Of a stretch of DNA of 54,216 bases, positions 34,820 through 43,365 are shown one piece after another. Within the stretch, counting starts at the first letter, position 1. Each line of letters starts with the position of its first letter. A model generated the notes under the pieces. That model did not search any database and was not told where the DNA came from. It saw only the letters and a list, made by a program, of their open reading frames with translations. A program made the position numbers and the translations under genes. This DNA is from Paenibacillus xylaniclasticus (GTDB lineage Bacteria > Bacillota > Bacilli > Paenibacillales > Paenibacillaceae): contig NZ_BIML01000029.1 of NCBI RefSeq assembly GCF_004001065.1, positions 1-54,216 on the forward strand, in the 5' to 3' direction.

Positions 34820-35875
34820 CTACTCGGTCTGGCTTAACGATTGAAGGCGCTGAAGCAGCTCATCCTTGGCAAAATGCTCCCCAATAAACACCGCGACATC
34901 GAACACTTTTCCCTGCGGCGTTATTCTAATGAAATCCGTCTCTTTATAAGCATATTGGAACAAAAAGCGGCTGGACGTCTCGCTGTCGCGGAACGTCACG
35001 ACACCCTTGGCCCGGTACACGTTATCCGGCAGTGAGTTCAACAGCGCCTCGAACTGATGGCTGTCCACCGGACCGTCCAAATAATAAGTCAGCGCCATTA
35101 CATGCTCGTGGCTGCTGTGCGAATGCTTCGCCTCCGTCCCGGTATGCTCGTGATCGTGATCCTGATGATCATGGCTGCACTCCGGTCCGCACACATGATC
35201 AAGGGTGATGCTGCTGCTATCGCGAGCGGATCGGCCGCGACCCGCCGTCTCTGGCGCCGCAAGGCTGGCGATCCAGTCACGGTCGACCTTGCATCGTACA
35301 GAAGCCAGCATCGGCGCGAACCCGTTTAATTCGCGGATTAGCTGCTCAGCCTCGAACAGCTCCTCCCCGGCAAGCTTATCGGCTTTGTTCAGCAGCAGCT
35401 GCGTGCCGCAGCGAATCTGCTCCTTCATCAGCCGGAACGTTCGACCGCCGGTGCGGCTGCGAGCAAGCAGCTCGGGGCCGTCAATAACCGCAATGACCGA
35501 CTTTAGCTCGACTGGCGTATACATCGCCGTCTCCGTCAAGCCGTCGATCATCTCGAACGGATTGGCGGCTCCCGTCGCTTCAATCAGGACGACATCCGGC
35601 GAATGCTGATCGATGAGCAGCTTCAGCTCAAGGCTCAAATCACCCCGGATCGAGCAGCATATGCACCCGCCAAGCATTTCCGCCATCGGTACAGACGATT
35701 CGACCTCCAGCCCGTCCAGGTTCACATCGCCAAGCTCGTTCATGACAACCGCCGCTTTTTTGCCCTGCGCTTCATATTCATCCAGCAGACGCTTTAGCAG
35801 CGTCGTTTTGCCGCTTCCTAGAAATCCGGTCAGCACATGCACTTCAACTGCTGCTTGAGATGTCTTCGCTTCCAT
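34820..35875 (-). CDS. CobW/G3E-family GTPase, probable metal chaperone
   Basis: This 351-residue G3E P-loop GTPase has Walker A GFLGSGKTT (17-25), the metal-binding CxCC motif CICC (71-74, in LGGCICCSIRGDL), ADKLAGEE for guanine recognition and a C-terminal CobW_C domain (about 270-345: LTYYLDGPVDSHQFEALLNSLP then GVVTFRD). Between the domains a His/Asp-rich loop (HDHQDHDHEH) should bind zinc or a similar metal. CxCC-bearing members deliver Zn to client enzymes (ZNG1-type) and are often Zur-regulated. A Fur-family-like box lies upstream. Confidence 0.9.
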   Translation of the reverse strand: MEAKTSQAAVEVHVLTGFLGSGKTTLLKRLLDEYEAQGKKAAVVMNELGDVNLDGLEVESSVPMAEMLGGCICCSIRGDLSLELKLLIDQHSPDVVLIEATGAANPFEMIDGLTETAMYTPVELKSVIAVIDGPELLARSRTGGRTFRLMKEQIRCGTQLLLNKADKLAGEELFEAEQLIRELNGFAPMLASVRCKVDRDWIASLAAPETAGRGRSARDSSSITLDHVCGPECSHDHQDHDHEHTGTEAKHSHSSHEHVMALTYYLDGPVDSHQFEALLNSLPDNVYRAKGVVTFRDSETSSRFLFQYAYKETDFIRITPQGKVFDVAVFIGEHFAKDELLQRLQSLSQTE

Positions 35876-35926
35876 ACGTTACGTTCTCCCCGTTCCTCTT
35901 CTTCAGTTCTAGCTCTTCATTGAACA

Positions 35927-35941
35927 TTATAATCATCGTAT
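35927..35941. promoter_or_regulatory. Fur-family 7-1-7-like box upstream of the CobW-type gene
   Basis: The 15-mer TTATAATCATCGTAT resembles the 7-1-7 inverted repeats bound by Fur, PerR and Zur (11 of 14 positions to the Per box). It is 52 bases upstream of the start codon. A Zur site would fit the gene's probable role; sequence alone cannot tell the family members apart. Confidence 0.35.
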
Positions 35942-35954
35942 ATGAAAAAGAAGC

Positions 35955-36024
35955 GAGACGCAAAGCGTCTCTATAATGAAACAAGCTTGTCCGCCGTTCA
36001 TCGCTGAACCGCAGACAAGCTTGT
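35955..36024 (-). terminator. Double hairpin downstream of the cellulase gene
   Basis: A first hairpin pairs ACAAGCTTGTC (35981-35991) with GACAAGCTTGT (36014-36024) and has an inner GTTCA/TGAAC stem. A second, GAGACGC/GCGTCTC (35955-35971), follows, then a pyrimidine-rich TTCTTTTTC on the minus strand. Together they likely terminate the cellulase mRNA. Confidence 0.65.
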
Positions 36025-36038
36025 AATGAGTTACTTCA

Positions 36039-39000
36039 CTAATCAAGCGCTTCGAGCAGCCGGAAAATCAACAATGCGCTTTCCGCACGTGTCGCCGTAC
36101 CTTGCGGTACGAAACGGTTATCGCTCCGCCCTTGAATAATGCCGAGCGAATGCGCCGCGTTCACCGCCTCTACTGCCCAGACGGAGATTTGGTCCTGGTC
36201 ATCGTACGAGGACTGGCTATCCTCAATCGTGTTACCCGTCACAAACGTATACGCACGCATAAGCATAACGGTCATCTCTTCCCGCGTAATGGCTGCATTT
36301 GGCGAGAATAACGTCTCGCTTCGTCCATTCACGATGCCCGCTTCACTGACCGCTGCTACCGCATCAGCATAGTACGCTGCGGGATCAACGTCGCTATAGC
36401 GGACAGCCTCCTGCGCTTGAAGACCAAGTGCACGCGCGAGCAGCGCCGCAAATTGTGCGCGAGTTACTTGAGCGGCCGGAGCGAAGCGGTCGGCGCTAAC
36501 GCCTTGAATAATGCCTTGAGCGCTGAGCTTCTGAATCGCTTCCGAGGCCCAATGCTGATCGTTTAGATCCTTGAAGGGCTTATAATAATTCAATAATCCG
36601 TACGCGCTGAAATGATTCGTCTCAGCCGTGACGATATCCTTCTCCCGCTTTCCTCCGCGTACATAGTGAAGCGACCCGTCATCACCAATATAGAAAATAT
36701 CGGTGATCGCTTGCTCATCAGCCGCATGAGCGTGGAACGACAGCAGCACGGGTTGTTCGAAGACGCTCAGCCTCTGCTCCTTGCCGTTCTCATCGACGAT
36801 CGTAAGCGAGAGGCGGACAATGTCTCCTGCTGCCGTCAGCTCAGCCGCATTCACCTTGCTCGCTTGTTCTAGGAGAGATGCCTGCTCAGCTGGAGTGAGC
36901 GTGTCGATCCGCAGGACGATCGCTACTTTCGCCAGCTCCTGCTCGCTCAGCAAATGCTGCAGCTGCTTGATAACCGCCGCCGGTATGCGGACAGACGCCA
37001 TTCCACTCGTGAATTCGATCGCCTTCAGATTTGCAAGCGCTTTGTCATTGGCACGGATTCGAACCTCGCCATTGATAGCTGCCTTTACGATGCCGTCACT
37101 GTCTGCATCAGGTAAGTCAAACCATTGATTGCCTTGATTCGTAGGCGGCGTAACTACAGGCACGTAGACGCCATTGTTGCTATTACCATCGTTACCACTG
37201 CTGCCGCCATTTCCGTTATTGCCATTGTTGCCGTTGTTGCCACCATTTCCGTCATTACCTTCGTTACCGTTGTTACCACCAATTCCGTCATTACCGCCGT
37301 TGCCGTTGTCGCCACCGTTTCCGTCATTACCATCGTTGCCGTTGTTGCCATCATTTCCGTCATTACCGCCGTTGCCGTTGTCGCCGCCGTTTCCGTCATC
37401 GCCGTCATTGCCGTCGTTGCCATTGCTGCTGTACGGAGCAGCCGACACCTCCGACGAATACGCGCTCTCGCCCGCCTTGTTCGAGGCTGTTACGACATAA
37501 TAATAGGTCGTACCGTTCGTAAGTCCGGTGTCCGTATAGCTCGTCGTGCCATACACGGCGGACGCCACCGTCGTATAGGAAGCGCCTGACGTTGTCGATC
37601 GTTTCACATTGTACGTCAGCTCATCCTCAGCAGACACAGCGTTCCAGCTTAATGTCACTTGTCCATTCCCTGCTGTCGCATTCAGCCCTGTCGGTGCGTC
37701 CGGAACCGAATTAAACCGGATATTATCGATGTACATACGCCCTTGGAAGTTGCTGCCTGCATCCGCCATCACAAGCGTAATGTCACGAAGAAGCGTGTCT
37801 GGTCCGATTATTTTGTTGTCCGCAATATTCGTCAGATCGAACGATACAGGTACATAATACAAGCCTTCTGCTGTCTGCTGCAGCGTATCCAGCTTATCCA
37901 GCGGAACGTTCACGCTCTGTGCAGCTTGTGCCCAATAGCCGAGCGAAGGCGGTGCAAAGGCGAGATGAATCGAGATCGCCCCTTCACTGGCGCGAACCGG
38001 TGCGAAGTAGAAATCGAACGTCAGACGGTCATTCGTCCCTCTCGTCGTATTAATGCCGTTAAGAATCAGCCTTGGCGCCGATGCCCAACCGTCGGTCGGC
38101 TTCACGTCAGGATAAGCCGTATCCCAGGAGAGCGCGCCGGAGCCGCCAGCTTGCTCGATCGTCAGCGCGGTTTTCACACCGGAGCTGCTGTCCCAGTTCC
38201 AGCCCTGTCTGGTCGCTTCCTCGCCATCAAAGGTCGACGGCAGCGTTGCCGTTCCAAGCGGAGCATGGACAATTGGCTGCTCAACGACAGCGCGGTTGCC
38301 GGATACCGCAATGTTGTCCAATATTATTTGATCCGTGCCGGAAGCTGTACCAATAAATAAAATAATATTCGTCAGAACGTTGTCGGTCTCATGAGACGCA
38401 ATCGTCTTCAAATTCGGCGCATCGTCCGCCGTTATCGTCAGCGTTGCCCGATAGCTGCCATCCTCCTGCAGCTCGAACTGCTCTGGTGTCACTTGCACCG
38501 CACGGTTCGGATTCGCCCAGCCAGCGGAGCTGCTCTGCGGAACCGCCGCGATGGCAACTGTCGTCTGTGACGGCGCAATGACGTCCATCGTCAGCTTCTC
38601 CGCACCAAGCACGTTCGGTCGTATTGCCGTACCGTCTGCCGAGATGCGCGGATTACCCCAGAAGCTCGTGGCCGACAGATCGTTACCGCTGCCTAAGCCT
38701 GTAATTTGCAAGCCGTTATTGACGTTCGACAGCGTGATCATTTTTACCGGGCTATCTCCATTCACGCCAAAGCCTTGCTCCGTGCCGTCATCGAAATTCC
38801 AAATGATCGTATGGAAGCTTTCTCGCACTGTCCGGTCAATCGGCTCATACGGAATGCCTTTAATTCTTGCCCGTACATACTCACCGGACAAGCTCAGCTC
38901 ACGGGGCTCCCACAGCTGATCCGCGCCCGGGTCCAGATCCGTTGCATTTTGCTTGCCAAGCTCCAGCGGGATGAACGCTCCCGACGTTTCATTCTTGTTC

Positions 39001-40016
39001 GTCAGCGACCAGTTCACCCAGCTAATGTTGTTCTCGTTCAGGAACGTCAGCCATTCGTCCGCTTTGTCAAGGAACGGTCCGTTGTTGCCGCTCGCCTCGC
39101 TCGTTCCCCACTCTGTCGAGAAGACAGCCACTCCATGCTCAAGCGCATAGCGGGCATTGCTCATCACATTGCCGCGGTTGCTGCTGTCTGCAGCCGGCAT
39201 ATGCGTACCCGTATAGAAATGAACCGTATACGCCGTATTATCGTCGTCAATCGGATCATCCGCCGCAAGATCCGGACGCTGGCTCCAGTTCGGACTGCCG
39301 ACGATGACGAGGTTTTCGTTGCCGCTGTCGCGCAGCATTCGAATAATCGGCTCGGCATACGATTTGACGGCTTGCCAGCCTGCCGCATCGTTCGTCACGC
39401 CTTCTCCTGCTACACCGCCGTCATTGCTGCTCGGTTCATTTGCCAGCTCATAGATGATGTTCGGGTGATTCGGATACAGCTCCGATATTTCCTTGAAGAA
39501 ATCGAGCGCTCCGCTGTAAACAGACGCATTCGGATTGCCCGGTGCATGAACATGCCAGTCGACGATGACATACAAATCGTTCGCGATGGCATACTCGATC
39601 CCGCTAATGACCCGCTGCTTGATTACCGACGGATTCGATGCGTAGCCGCCCTCTCCAACATACATCGCTAGGCGAACGACATTGGAGCTCCAATCATTGG
39701 CAAGCGTAGCGAAGGCATTGTTATTCAAGATTTCCGGGAACCACTGCAGCCCATGCGTGCTCATGCCGCGCAGCTGAATCGGATAGCCGTCCTTGTCGCC
39801 AAGCGTCTTCTTCCCATCATGCTCAATGATGCGCAGCGCCCCCGCCTCTGAAGGCTTCTTGCCGGGCGCCTTCAATAACGGATCGATCGATGCCGGAACG
39901 TCAACGAACGGTCCCTCATCAGCCGCCGCTGCGCTGCCGACGACCGGCAAATAAGCTGCAACGAGCGCAGCGATCATGCATACGATCCATAACCGTCTTG
40001 CTTTGCTTAATCTCAT
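36039..40016 (-). CDS. Modular S-layer-attached GH5 endoglucanase (GH5-CBM17/28-FN3-SLH)
   Basis: This 1325-residue secreted enzyme has a signal peptide to about 31. The GH5 barrel spans about 60-385: VDWHVHAPG, acid/base Glu194 in YELANEP, nucleophile Glu302 in FSTEWG. Two beta-sandwich modules resembling CBM17 and CBM28 follow (about 400-575 and 590-770; both end in ILDNI or YIDNIRF). A fibronectin III domain (about 773-860), a Gly-X-X linker (866-944), a stalk-like region (about 965-1140) and three SLH repeats (about 1145-1325) complete it. The order matches alkaline Bacillus cellulases. It should hydrolyse beta-1,4-glucan while bound to the wall through SLH domains. ATG 40016 has AGGAGG upstream, and a cre site suggests catabolite repression. 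Confidence 0.93.
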   Translation of the reverse strand: MRLSKARRLWIVCMIAALVAAYLPVVGSAAAADEGPFVDVPASIDPLLKAPGKKPSEAGALRIIEHDGKKTLGDKDGYPIQLRGMSTHGLQWFPEILNNNAFATLANDWSSNVVRLAMYVGEGGYASNPSVIKQRVISGIEYAIANDLYVIVDWHVHAPGNPNASVYSGALDFFKEISELYPNHPNIIYELANEPSSNDGGVAGEGVTNDAAGWQAVKSYAEPIIRMLRDSGNENLVIVGSPNWSQRPDLAADDPIDDDNTAYTVHFYTGTHMPAADSSNRGNVMSNARYALEHGVAVFSTEWGTSEASGNNGPFLDKADEWLTFLNENNISWVNWSLTNKNETSGAFIPLELGKQNATDLDPGADQLWEPRELSLSGEYVRARIKGIPYEPIDRTVRESFHTIIWNFDDGTEQGFGVNGDSPVKMITLSNVNNGLQITGLGSGNDLSATSFWGNPRISADGTAIRPNVLGAEKLTMDVIAPSQTTVAIAAVPQSSSAGWANPNRAVQVTPEQFELQEDGSYRATLTITADDAPNLKTIASHETDNVLTNIILFIGTASGTDQIILDNIAVSGNRAVVEQPIVHAPLGTATLPSTFDGEEATRQGWNWDSSSGVKTALTIEQAGGSGALSWDTAYPDVKPTDGWASAPRLILNGINTTRGTNDRLTFDFYFAPVRASEGAISIHLAFAPPSLGYWAQAAQSVNVPLDKLDTLQQTAEGLYYVPVSFDLTNIADNKIIGPDTLLRDITLVMADAGSNFQGRMYIDNIRFNSVPDAPTGLNATAGNGQVTLSWNAVSAEDELTYNVKRSTTSGASYTTVASAVYGTTSYTDTGLTNGTTYYYVVTASNKAGESAYSSEVSAAPYSSNGNDGNDGDDGNGGDNGNGGNDGNDGNNGNDGNDGNGGDNGNGGNDGIGGNNGNEGNDGNGGNNGNNGNNGNGGSSGNDGNSNNGVYVPVVTPPTNQGNQWFDLPDADSDGIVKAAINGEVRIRANDKALANLKAIEFTSGMASVRIPAAVIKQLQHLLSEQELAKVAIVLRIDTLTPAEQASLLEQASKVNAAELTAAGDIVRLSLTIVDENGKEQRLSVFEQPVLLSFHAHAADEQAITDIFYIGDDGSLHYVRGGKREKDIVTAETNHFSAYGLLNYYKPFKDLNDQHWASEAIQKLSAQGIIQGVSADRFAPAAQVTRAQFAALLARALGLQAQEAVRYSDVDPAAYYADAVAAVSEAGIVNGRSETLFSPNAAITREEMTVMLMRAYTFVTGNTIEDSQSSYDDQDQISVWAVEAVNAAHSLGIIQGRSDNRFVPQGTATRAESALLIFRLLEALD
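37185..37421 (-). repeat. Minisatellite encoding a Gly-X-X linker in the cellulase
   Basis: About 237 bases of degenerate 9-bp-based repeats (units such as GGTAACGAC-like codons) encode residues 866-944, in which Gly occupies every third position and the others are almost only Asn, Asp and Gly. It separates the FN3 module from the stalk/SLH part. Confidence 0.85.
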
Positions 40017-40051
40017 AGGGCATCCTCCTGAATTAGATTAGCCCCTCACCT

Positions 40052-40066
40052 TTGCAAGCGCTTTCT
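40052..40066. promoter_or_regulatory. CcpA binding site (cre) of the cellulase gene
   Basis: TTGCAAGCGCTTTCT fits the cre consensus WTGNAANCGNWNNCW at every position. It lies 36-50 bases upstream of the cellulase start codon, so CcpA bound there would block transcription when preferred sugars are present. A second half-like TGAAAGCG is at 40071-40078. Confidence 0.75.
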
Positions 40067-40146
40067 AAAATGAAAGCGTGTTTTCTCTCTATCGTTACTA
40101 TTTTACTTCCTTATAAGCTCGATGTGATGAGACGTTAGTCATATTT

Positions 40147-40163
40147 TGATACGAAATGTATCA
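40147..40163. promoter_or_regulatory. Palindrome upstream of the cellulase promoter region
   Basis: TGATACGAAATGTATCA has perfect 6-base arms around five bases. It is 131 bases upstream of the cellulase start and may be an operator of an unknown regulator. Confidence 0.35.
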
Positions 40164-40258
40164 CAACAGCTCGATAGCTTGCAATAATAGCAGCATTCGG
40201 TTGAGCAAGACAGCCAAATATATGGTGAATCTTAGCAAATGAACCAGGGAGGGATCAT

Positions 40259-40448
40259 ATGTTCAATCCCAAAATTTTCTTCTACTAGTTGCGCCGAAGC
40301 TATGGCATGATAAGCCGAATTTTACCCGGTGCAACGGAGATGAGGATTGCAGCACAATCCATGAGCAATATGAGCTTCTACGTAACTACCAACGAACAAG
40401 CGGCTGGATTACTTGGTAATAAGAATAGAGTAGAAAGACAATCCAAAG
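40259..40448 (+). pseudogene. Broken plus-strand gene: in-frame amber stop and truncation by an IS remnant
   Basis: GGGAGGG (40247-40253) sits five bases before ATG 40259. The frame reads MFNPKIFFY, hits TAG at 40286-40288, then continues open with a protein-like sequence (LRRSYGMISRILPGATEMRI...SFYVTTNEQAAGLLGNKN) until the IS terminal sequence begins at 40449. A good ribosome site and an open frame on both sides of one stop suggest a former gene whose end was lost. The product family is unknown. Confidence 0.45.
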
Positions 40449-40650
40449 TGAACTGCTCCCCGTCAAGTAGACAGTACAAAAAATAAAGATCTATGAAGCG
40501 GCCTTAGCCCTAAATTCAATGGGACTGAGGCCGTTTAGTTTTTTCTGTAATCGTTCGTAATTGTAAAAGTGGATATAATCATCAATGTCGTTTTTTAGTT
40601 GTTCAAAGGTCTGGTATTTATGTAAATAGTTGCAGTACTCATTTATTCTC
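40449..40650 (-). mobile_element. IS3-family remnant: transposase OrfB C-terminus and right end
   Basis: On the minus strand the frame ending at TAG 40491-40493 encodes HKYQTFEQLKNDIDDYIHFY then NYERLQKKLNGLSPIEFRAK, the characteristic C-terminus of IS3-family OrfB (rve integrase). Beyond the stop lies TGAACTGCTCCCCGTCAAGT (plus strand, from 40449), a typical IS3-type terminal repeat. The catalytic DDE core and left end are absent; the fragment abuts the end of the ABC exporter gene at 40649. Confidence 0.8.
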
Positions 40651-42433
40651 ACGAACTCAACAAAACACTCCGCTCCGCAACCCCCGACCGGCTTCCCAAG
40701 CTCTGCTTATCGTACAGCTGCTTATAAAAGCCGCCTGCCTGAAGAAGCTCCCGGTGCGTTCCGGCTTCGGCGATCCGGCCGTTCCGAAGCACGAATATGC
40801 GATCCGCGTGAATGACCGTCGAAAGCCTGTGGGCGATCATGACGATCGTTTTATCGCCGCGCATCCGATCGATGGATGCTTGTACGAACTTTTCACTCTC
40901 GTTATCAAGCGCGCTTGTCGCCTCGTCCAGCAGGACAATAGCAGGGTCTTTCAAGAACATGCGGGCAAGGGCGATCCGCTGCTTCTGTCCGCCAGACAGC
41001 TTGACTCCCCGCTCCCCCACCTCCGTATCATATCCGCTAGGCAGCGCCGTAATAAAATGATGAGCGAACGCTTTTCTAGCCGCAGCGATCACTTCTTCAT
41101 CAGTCGCGTCTGGCTTAGCTAGCCGAATATTGTCCGCTATCGAGGTGCTGTACAGAAAGTTGTCCTGCGTAACGACACCCATCTGCTTCCTTATGCTTGC
41201 GAGCGAATAATTTCTAAGATCGTCCCCGTCTATTGTCACTTGCCCGCCCGTGACGTCGTACATTCTCGACAGAAGCTGCATGATCGTGCTTTTGCCCCCG
41301 CCGCTTTCGCCGACGAAAGCGTACGTTTTCCCACGCTCAAGTCGAAGCGAAACACCGCTGAGCACATTGTTCTTCCCATCATAGGAGAAGGACACGCGGT
41401 CGAATACGATTGCATCCTCGAAACGTTCCAGCTCCTTAGCCCCTTCCTGCTCGATGATTGTAGTCGGCACCTTCATAAATTCGAATATGCGGCCAAGGGC
41501 GACGCTGCCCTCCGCTATAACAGGAATCGCTTGGACGAGAGCGGCAACTGGCCCGCGCATTCGATCTACATACGCGAAGAAGGCGATTAAGCTTCCGAGC
41601 GTCAGCTCTCCGTAAATAACGAACAGGCAGCCGACAGATACGACCAAGAACGGCGTAATATCACTCAATACGTTCACCGCAGCAAGCGATACCGCCTGCG
41701 TCCCGGCTTGCCGGTCGGCAATCTGGCCATATTGCTCCAGATGGCGATCAAGCTGCTTACTTTCTTGTCGCTCCGATTGATACAGCTTTGACCACAGCGC
41801 GCCTTGAATTCGTTCAAGCACGAAGCCGCTTAATACCGACCGATAGCTCATCATGCTCCGAGTCGTCGCCTTCACTTTCCTCGACAACGCATGGGCCAGC
41901 AGAAATTGCAGGCTGACCAGCAGGACGCCAACAACTGTGAGCGTCACATTCAAGGTGAGCATGATTCCGATAACACACATAAGCACAATCATCTCGATCC
42001 ATATGTTCGAGAACATGGCTGTCATATAACCGCGGACTTTTTCAATATCGTCAAAGAAACGGGTGCCGATTTCACCGCTGCGATGCTCCGTTAAATATTT
42101 GGCGTCGAGTGCGTGCACCTTGGCAAACGTATCTCTGCGAAGGGCAGTCATAACCCGGTTGTTTGCCTTGTTCATCCCGTACTGCCGGACGTATTCCATC
42201 GGCGCACGTACGACGAAGAAGACAGCAATCATCACAGCGGCTATAAGCAGCAGCCGGCCTGTCTGGTCCGCACGGGACAATTGATCGTCGCGCAGCAGAT
42301 GATCGAACAAATATTTGATGACGAGCGGCACCGAGAGAGGAATAAGAAAGCGGAATAAGCTCCCGGCGAATCCCAATAGATACAGCTTTTTCTGTTGACG
42401 CACGTACGGCATAAATTGACGAAAATGGTTCAT
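40649..42433 (-). CDS. ABC exporter half-transporter (membrane and ATPase domains fused)
   Basis: In this 594-residue protein six membrane helices (about 20-300) precede an ATPase domain with Walker A GESGGGKS (375-382), signature LSGGQKQR (479-486), Walker B IVLLDEA and the switch His in IAHRLST. It resembles MsbA/MdlB-type exporters and would work as a homodimer or with a partner encoded elsewhere. ATG 42433 has AGGAGG nine bases upstream. Its promoter carries the phased CGCAA half-sites shared with the neighbouring two-component and LolD operons, suggesting common control. Its 3' end directly joins the IS remnant, so the last residues may not be original. Confidence 0.93.
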   Translation of the reverse strand: MNHFRQFMPYVRQQKKLYLLGFAGSLFRFLIPLSVPLVIKYLFDHLLRDDQLSRADQTGRLLLIAAVMIAVFFVVRAPMEYVRQYGMNKANNRVMTALRRDTFAKVHALDAKYLTEHRSGEIGTRFFDDIEKVRGYMTAMFSNIWIEMIVLMCVIGIMLTLNVTLTVVGVLLVSLQFLLAHALSRKVKATTRSMMSYRSVLSGFVLERIQGALWSKLYQSERQESKQLDRHLEQYGQIADRQAGTQAVSLAAVNVLSDITPFLVVSVGCLFVIYGELTLGSLIAFFAYVDRMRGPVAALVQAIPVIAEGSVALGRIFEFMKVPTTIIEQEGAKELERFEDAIVFDRVSFSYDGKNNVLSGVSLRLERGKTYAFVGESGGGKSTIMQLLSRMYDVTGGQVTIDGDDLRNYSLASIRKQMGVVTQDNFLYSTSIADNIRLAKPDATDEEVIAAARKAFAHHFITALPSGYDTEVGERGVKLSGGQKQRIALARMFLKDPAIVLLDEATSALDNESEKFVQASIDRMRGDKTIVMIAHRLSTVIHADRIFVLRNGRIAEAGTHRELLQAGGFYKQLYDKQSLGSRSGVAERSVLLSS

Positions 42434-42468
42434 GAATGAACGCCTCCTAAATCATTCGGCCTACATTC

Positions 42469-42567
42469 ATGTTACCGCCGCACAGCGCTCCTGATCGCGC
42501 AAGCGTTGCCCATACTGACGCAAAGAGTTGTACACGCTGACGCAAAAGCTTGCGCGGCGCACGCAAA
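42469..42567 (-). promoter_or_regulatory. Exporter promoter with four phased CGCAA half-sites
   Basis: CGCAA occurs at 42498, 42519, 42541 and 42562, with spacings of 21, 22 and 21 bases. The last is half of TTGCG-N7-CGCAA (42550-42566). A -10-like TAACAT (42469-42474) lies 24 bases from the first site, with no good -35, as expected for an activator-dependent promoter. The start codon is 36 bases further downstream. Confidence 0.6.
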
Positions 42568-42609
42568 AGCCGTCCATCGTGTTGGGCTAACAAGGAGCCT
42601 TATCCCCCG

Positions 42610-42661
42610 AAAAAGGGGGTGTCTAGAAAGACAGTACACAACTGACTTTCTGGACACCCCC
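42610..42661 (-). terminator. Terminator of the two-component operon, resembling an IS end
   Basis: GGGGGTGTCTAGAAAG (42615-42630) pairs with CTTTCTGGACACCCCC (42646-42661) with one mismatch; on the minus strand TTTTT follows. The GTACTGTCTTTCTAGACACC string inside looks like an insertion-sequence end, so the terminator may derive from a mobile element. Confidence 0.75.
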
Positions 42662-42711
42662 TTCGATGCAGATCCAAACGAGCGATTGATGCTCAGCATA
42701 AGCCCCACTCG

Positions 42712-43359
42712 TCAATACAAATCCTCCGTCGGCAGAATGCCGAGGCTCTTCGCTTTCTTGATAAGCTCGACCCGGGAATTGACGTGAAGCTTCTGGAACA
42801 GCTCGGTCAGCGAGTATTCGAGCGACCGCTGGCTGATCATGAGTGTTTTTGATATTTCTTTGTTACTCTTACCCTTCGCCAGCTCCCGCAGCAGCCGATC
42901 CTCGTCTTGGCTGATCGTCGTCGGCTCATGGCCCGCATCGTCCTGTACCATAATTTCTTGACGGCGAAGCTGTCTAAGCAGCTGCATCGGAATGATCGCC
43001 TGCTTCCTCGCCGCGCATCGGATCGCCTGAATCAGCTCCTCGCGGGTCGAGGTCTTCGAGACGAAGCCCGAAACGCCCGACTCCATTAAGAGATTGAAAT
43101 GCGGCGCAATTTCGAATCCCGAATAAATAAGAATGACGGCGTCCGGAACGTAATCGACAATTTTGCGCGCCAGATCGGCCCCATTGATATTCGGCATATA
43201 GAGATCGAGCAGAATGACATCATATTTGTTCAGCCGAACGAGATCCGTAACCAAATAGACGTCCGTCTCGATCGTTACGCGAATGTCTGGCTCCGACTCG
43301 ATCAGCATTTTGGTCCCTTCGACGACCGACCGATGATCATCGATTAACAGAATGTTCAT
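42712..43359 (-). CDS. ComA-like response regulator (NarL/LuxR type)
   Basis: This 215-residue protein has a receiver domain (1-120) with the acidic pair LLIDDH, phospho-acceptor Asp52 (VILLDLYMP) and the Lys in FVSKTS. A LuxR-type helix-turn-helix follows (about 145-210). Its recognition region KEISKTLMISQRSLEYSLTE and LFQKLHVNSRVELIKKAKS closely resembles B. subtilis ComA (RSIEYSLTSIFNKLNVGSR). It lies six bases after the kinase gene. ComA binds TTGCGG half-sites, and TTGCG half-sites are present in three promoters of this cluster, so this protein is the likely regulator. Whether competence genes are also controlled is unknown. Confidence 0.9.
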   Translation of the reverse strand: MNILLIDDHRSVVEGTKMLIESEPDIRVTIETDVYLVTDLVRLNKYDVILLDLYMPNINGADLARKIVDYVPDAVILIYSGFEIAPHFNLLMESGVSGFVSKTSTREELIQAIRCAARKQAIIPMQLLRQLRRQEIMVQDDAGHEPTTISQDEDRLLRELAKGKSNKEISKTLMISQRSLEYSLTELFQKLHVNSRVELIKKAKSLGILPTEDLY

Positions 43360-43365
43360 ACGTCT

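Noticed and set aside
37185-37421. CRISPR-like or satellite array
   Set aside because: The repeats are in frame inside the cellulase gene and encode Gly-X-X triplets; there are no spacers.
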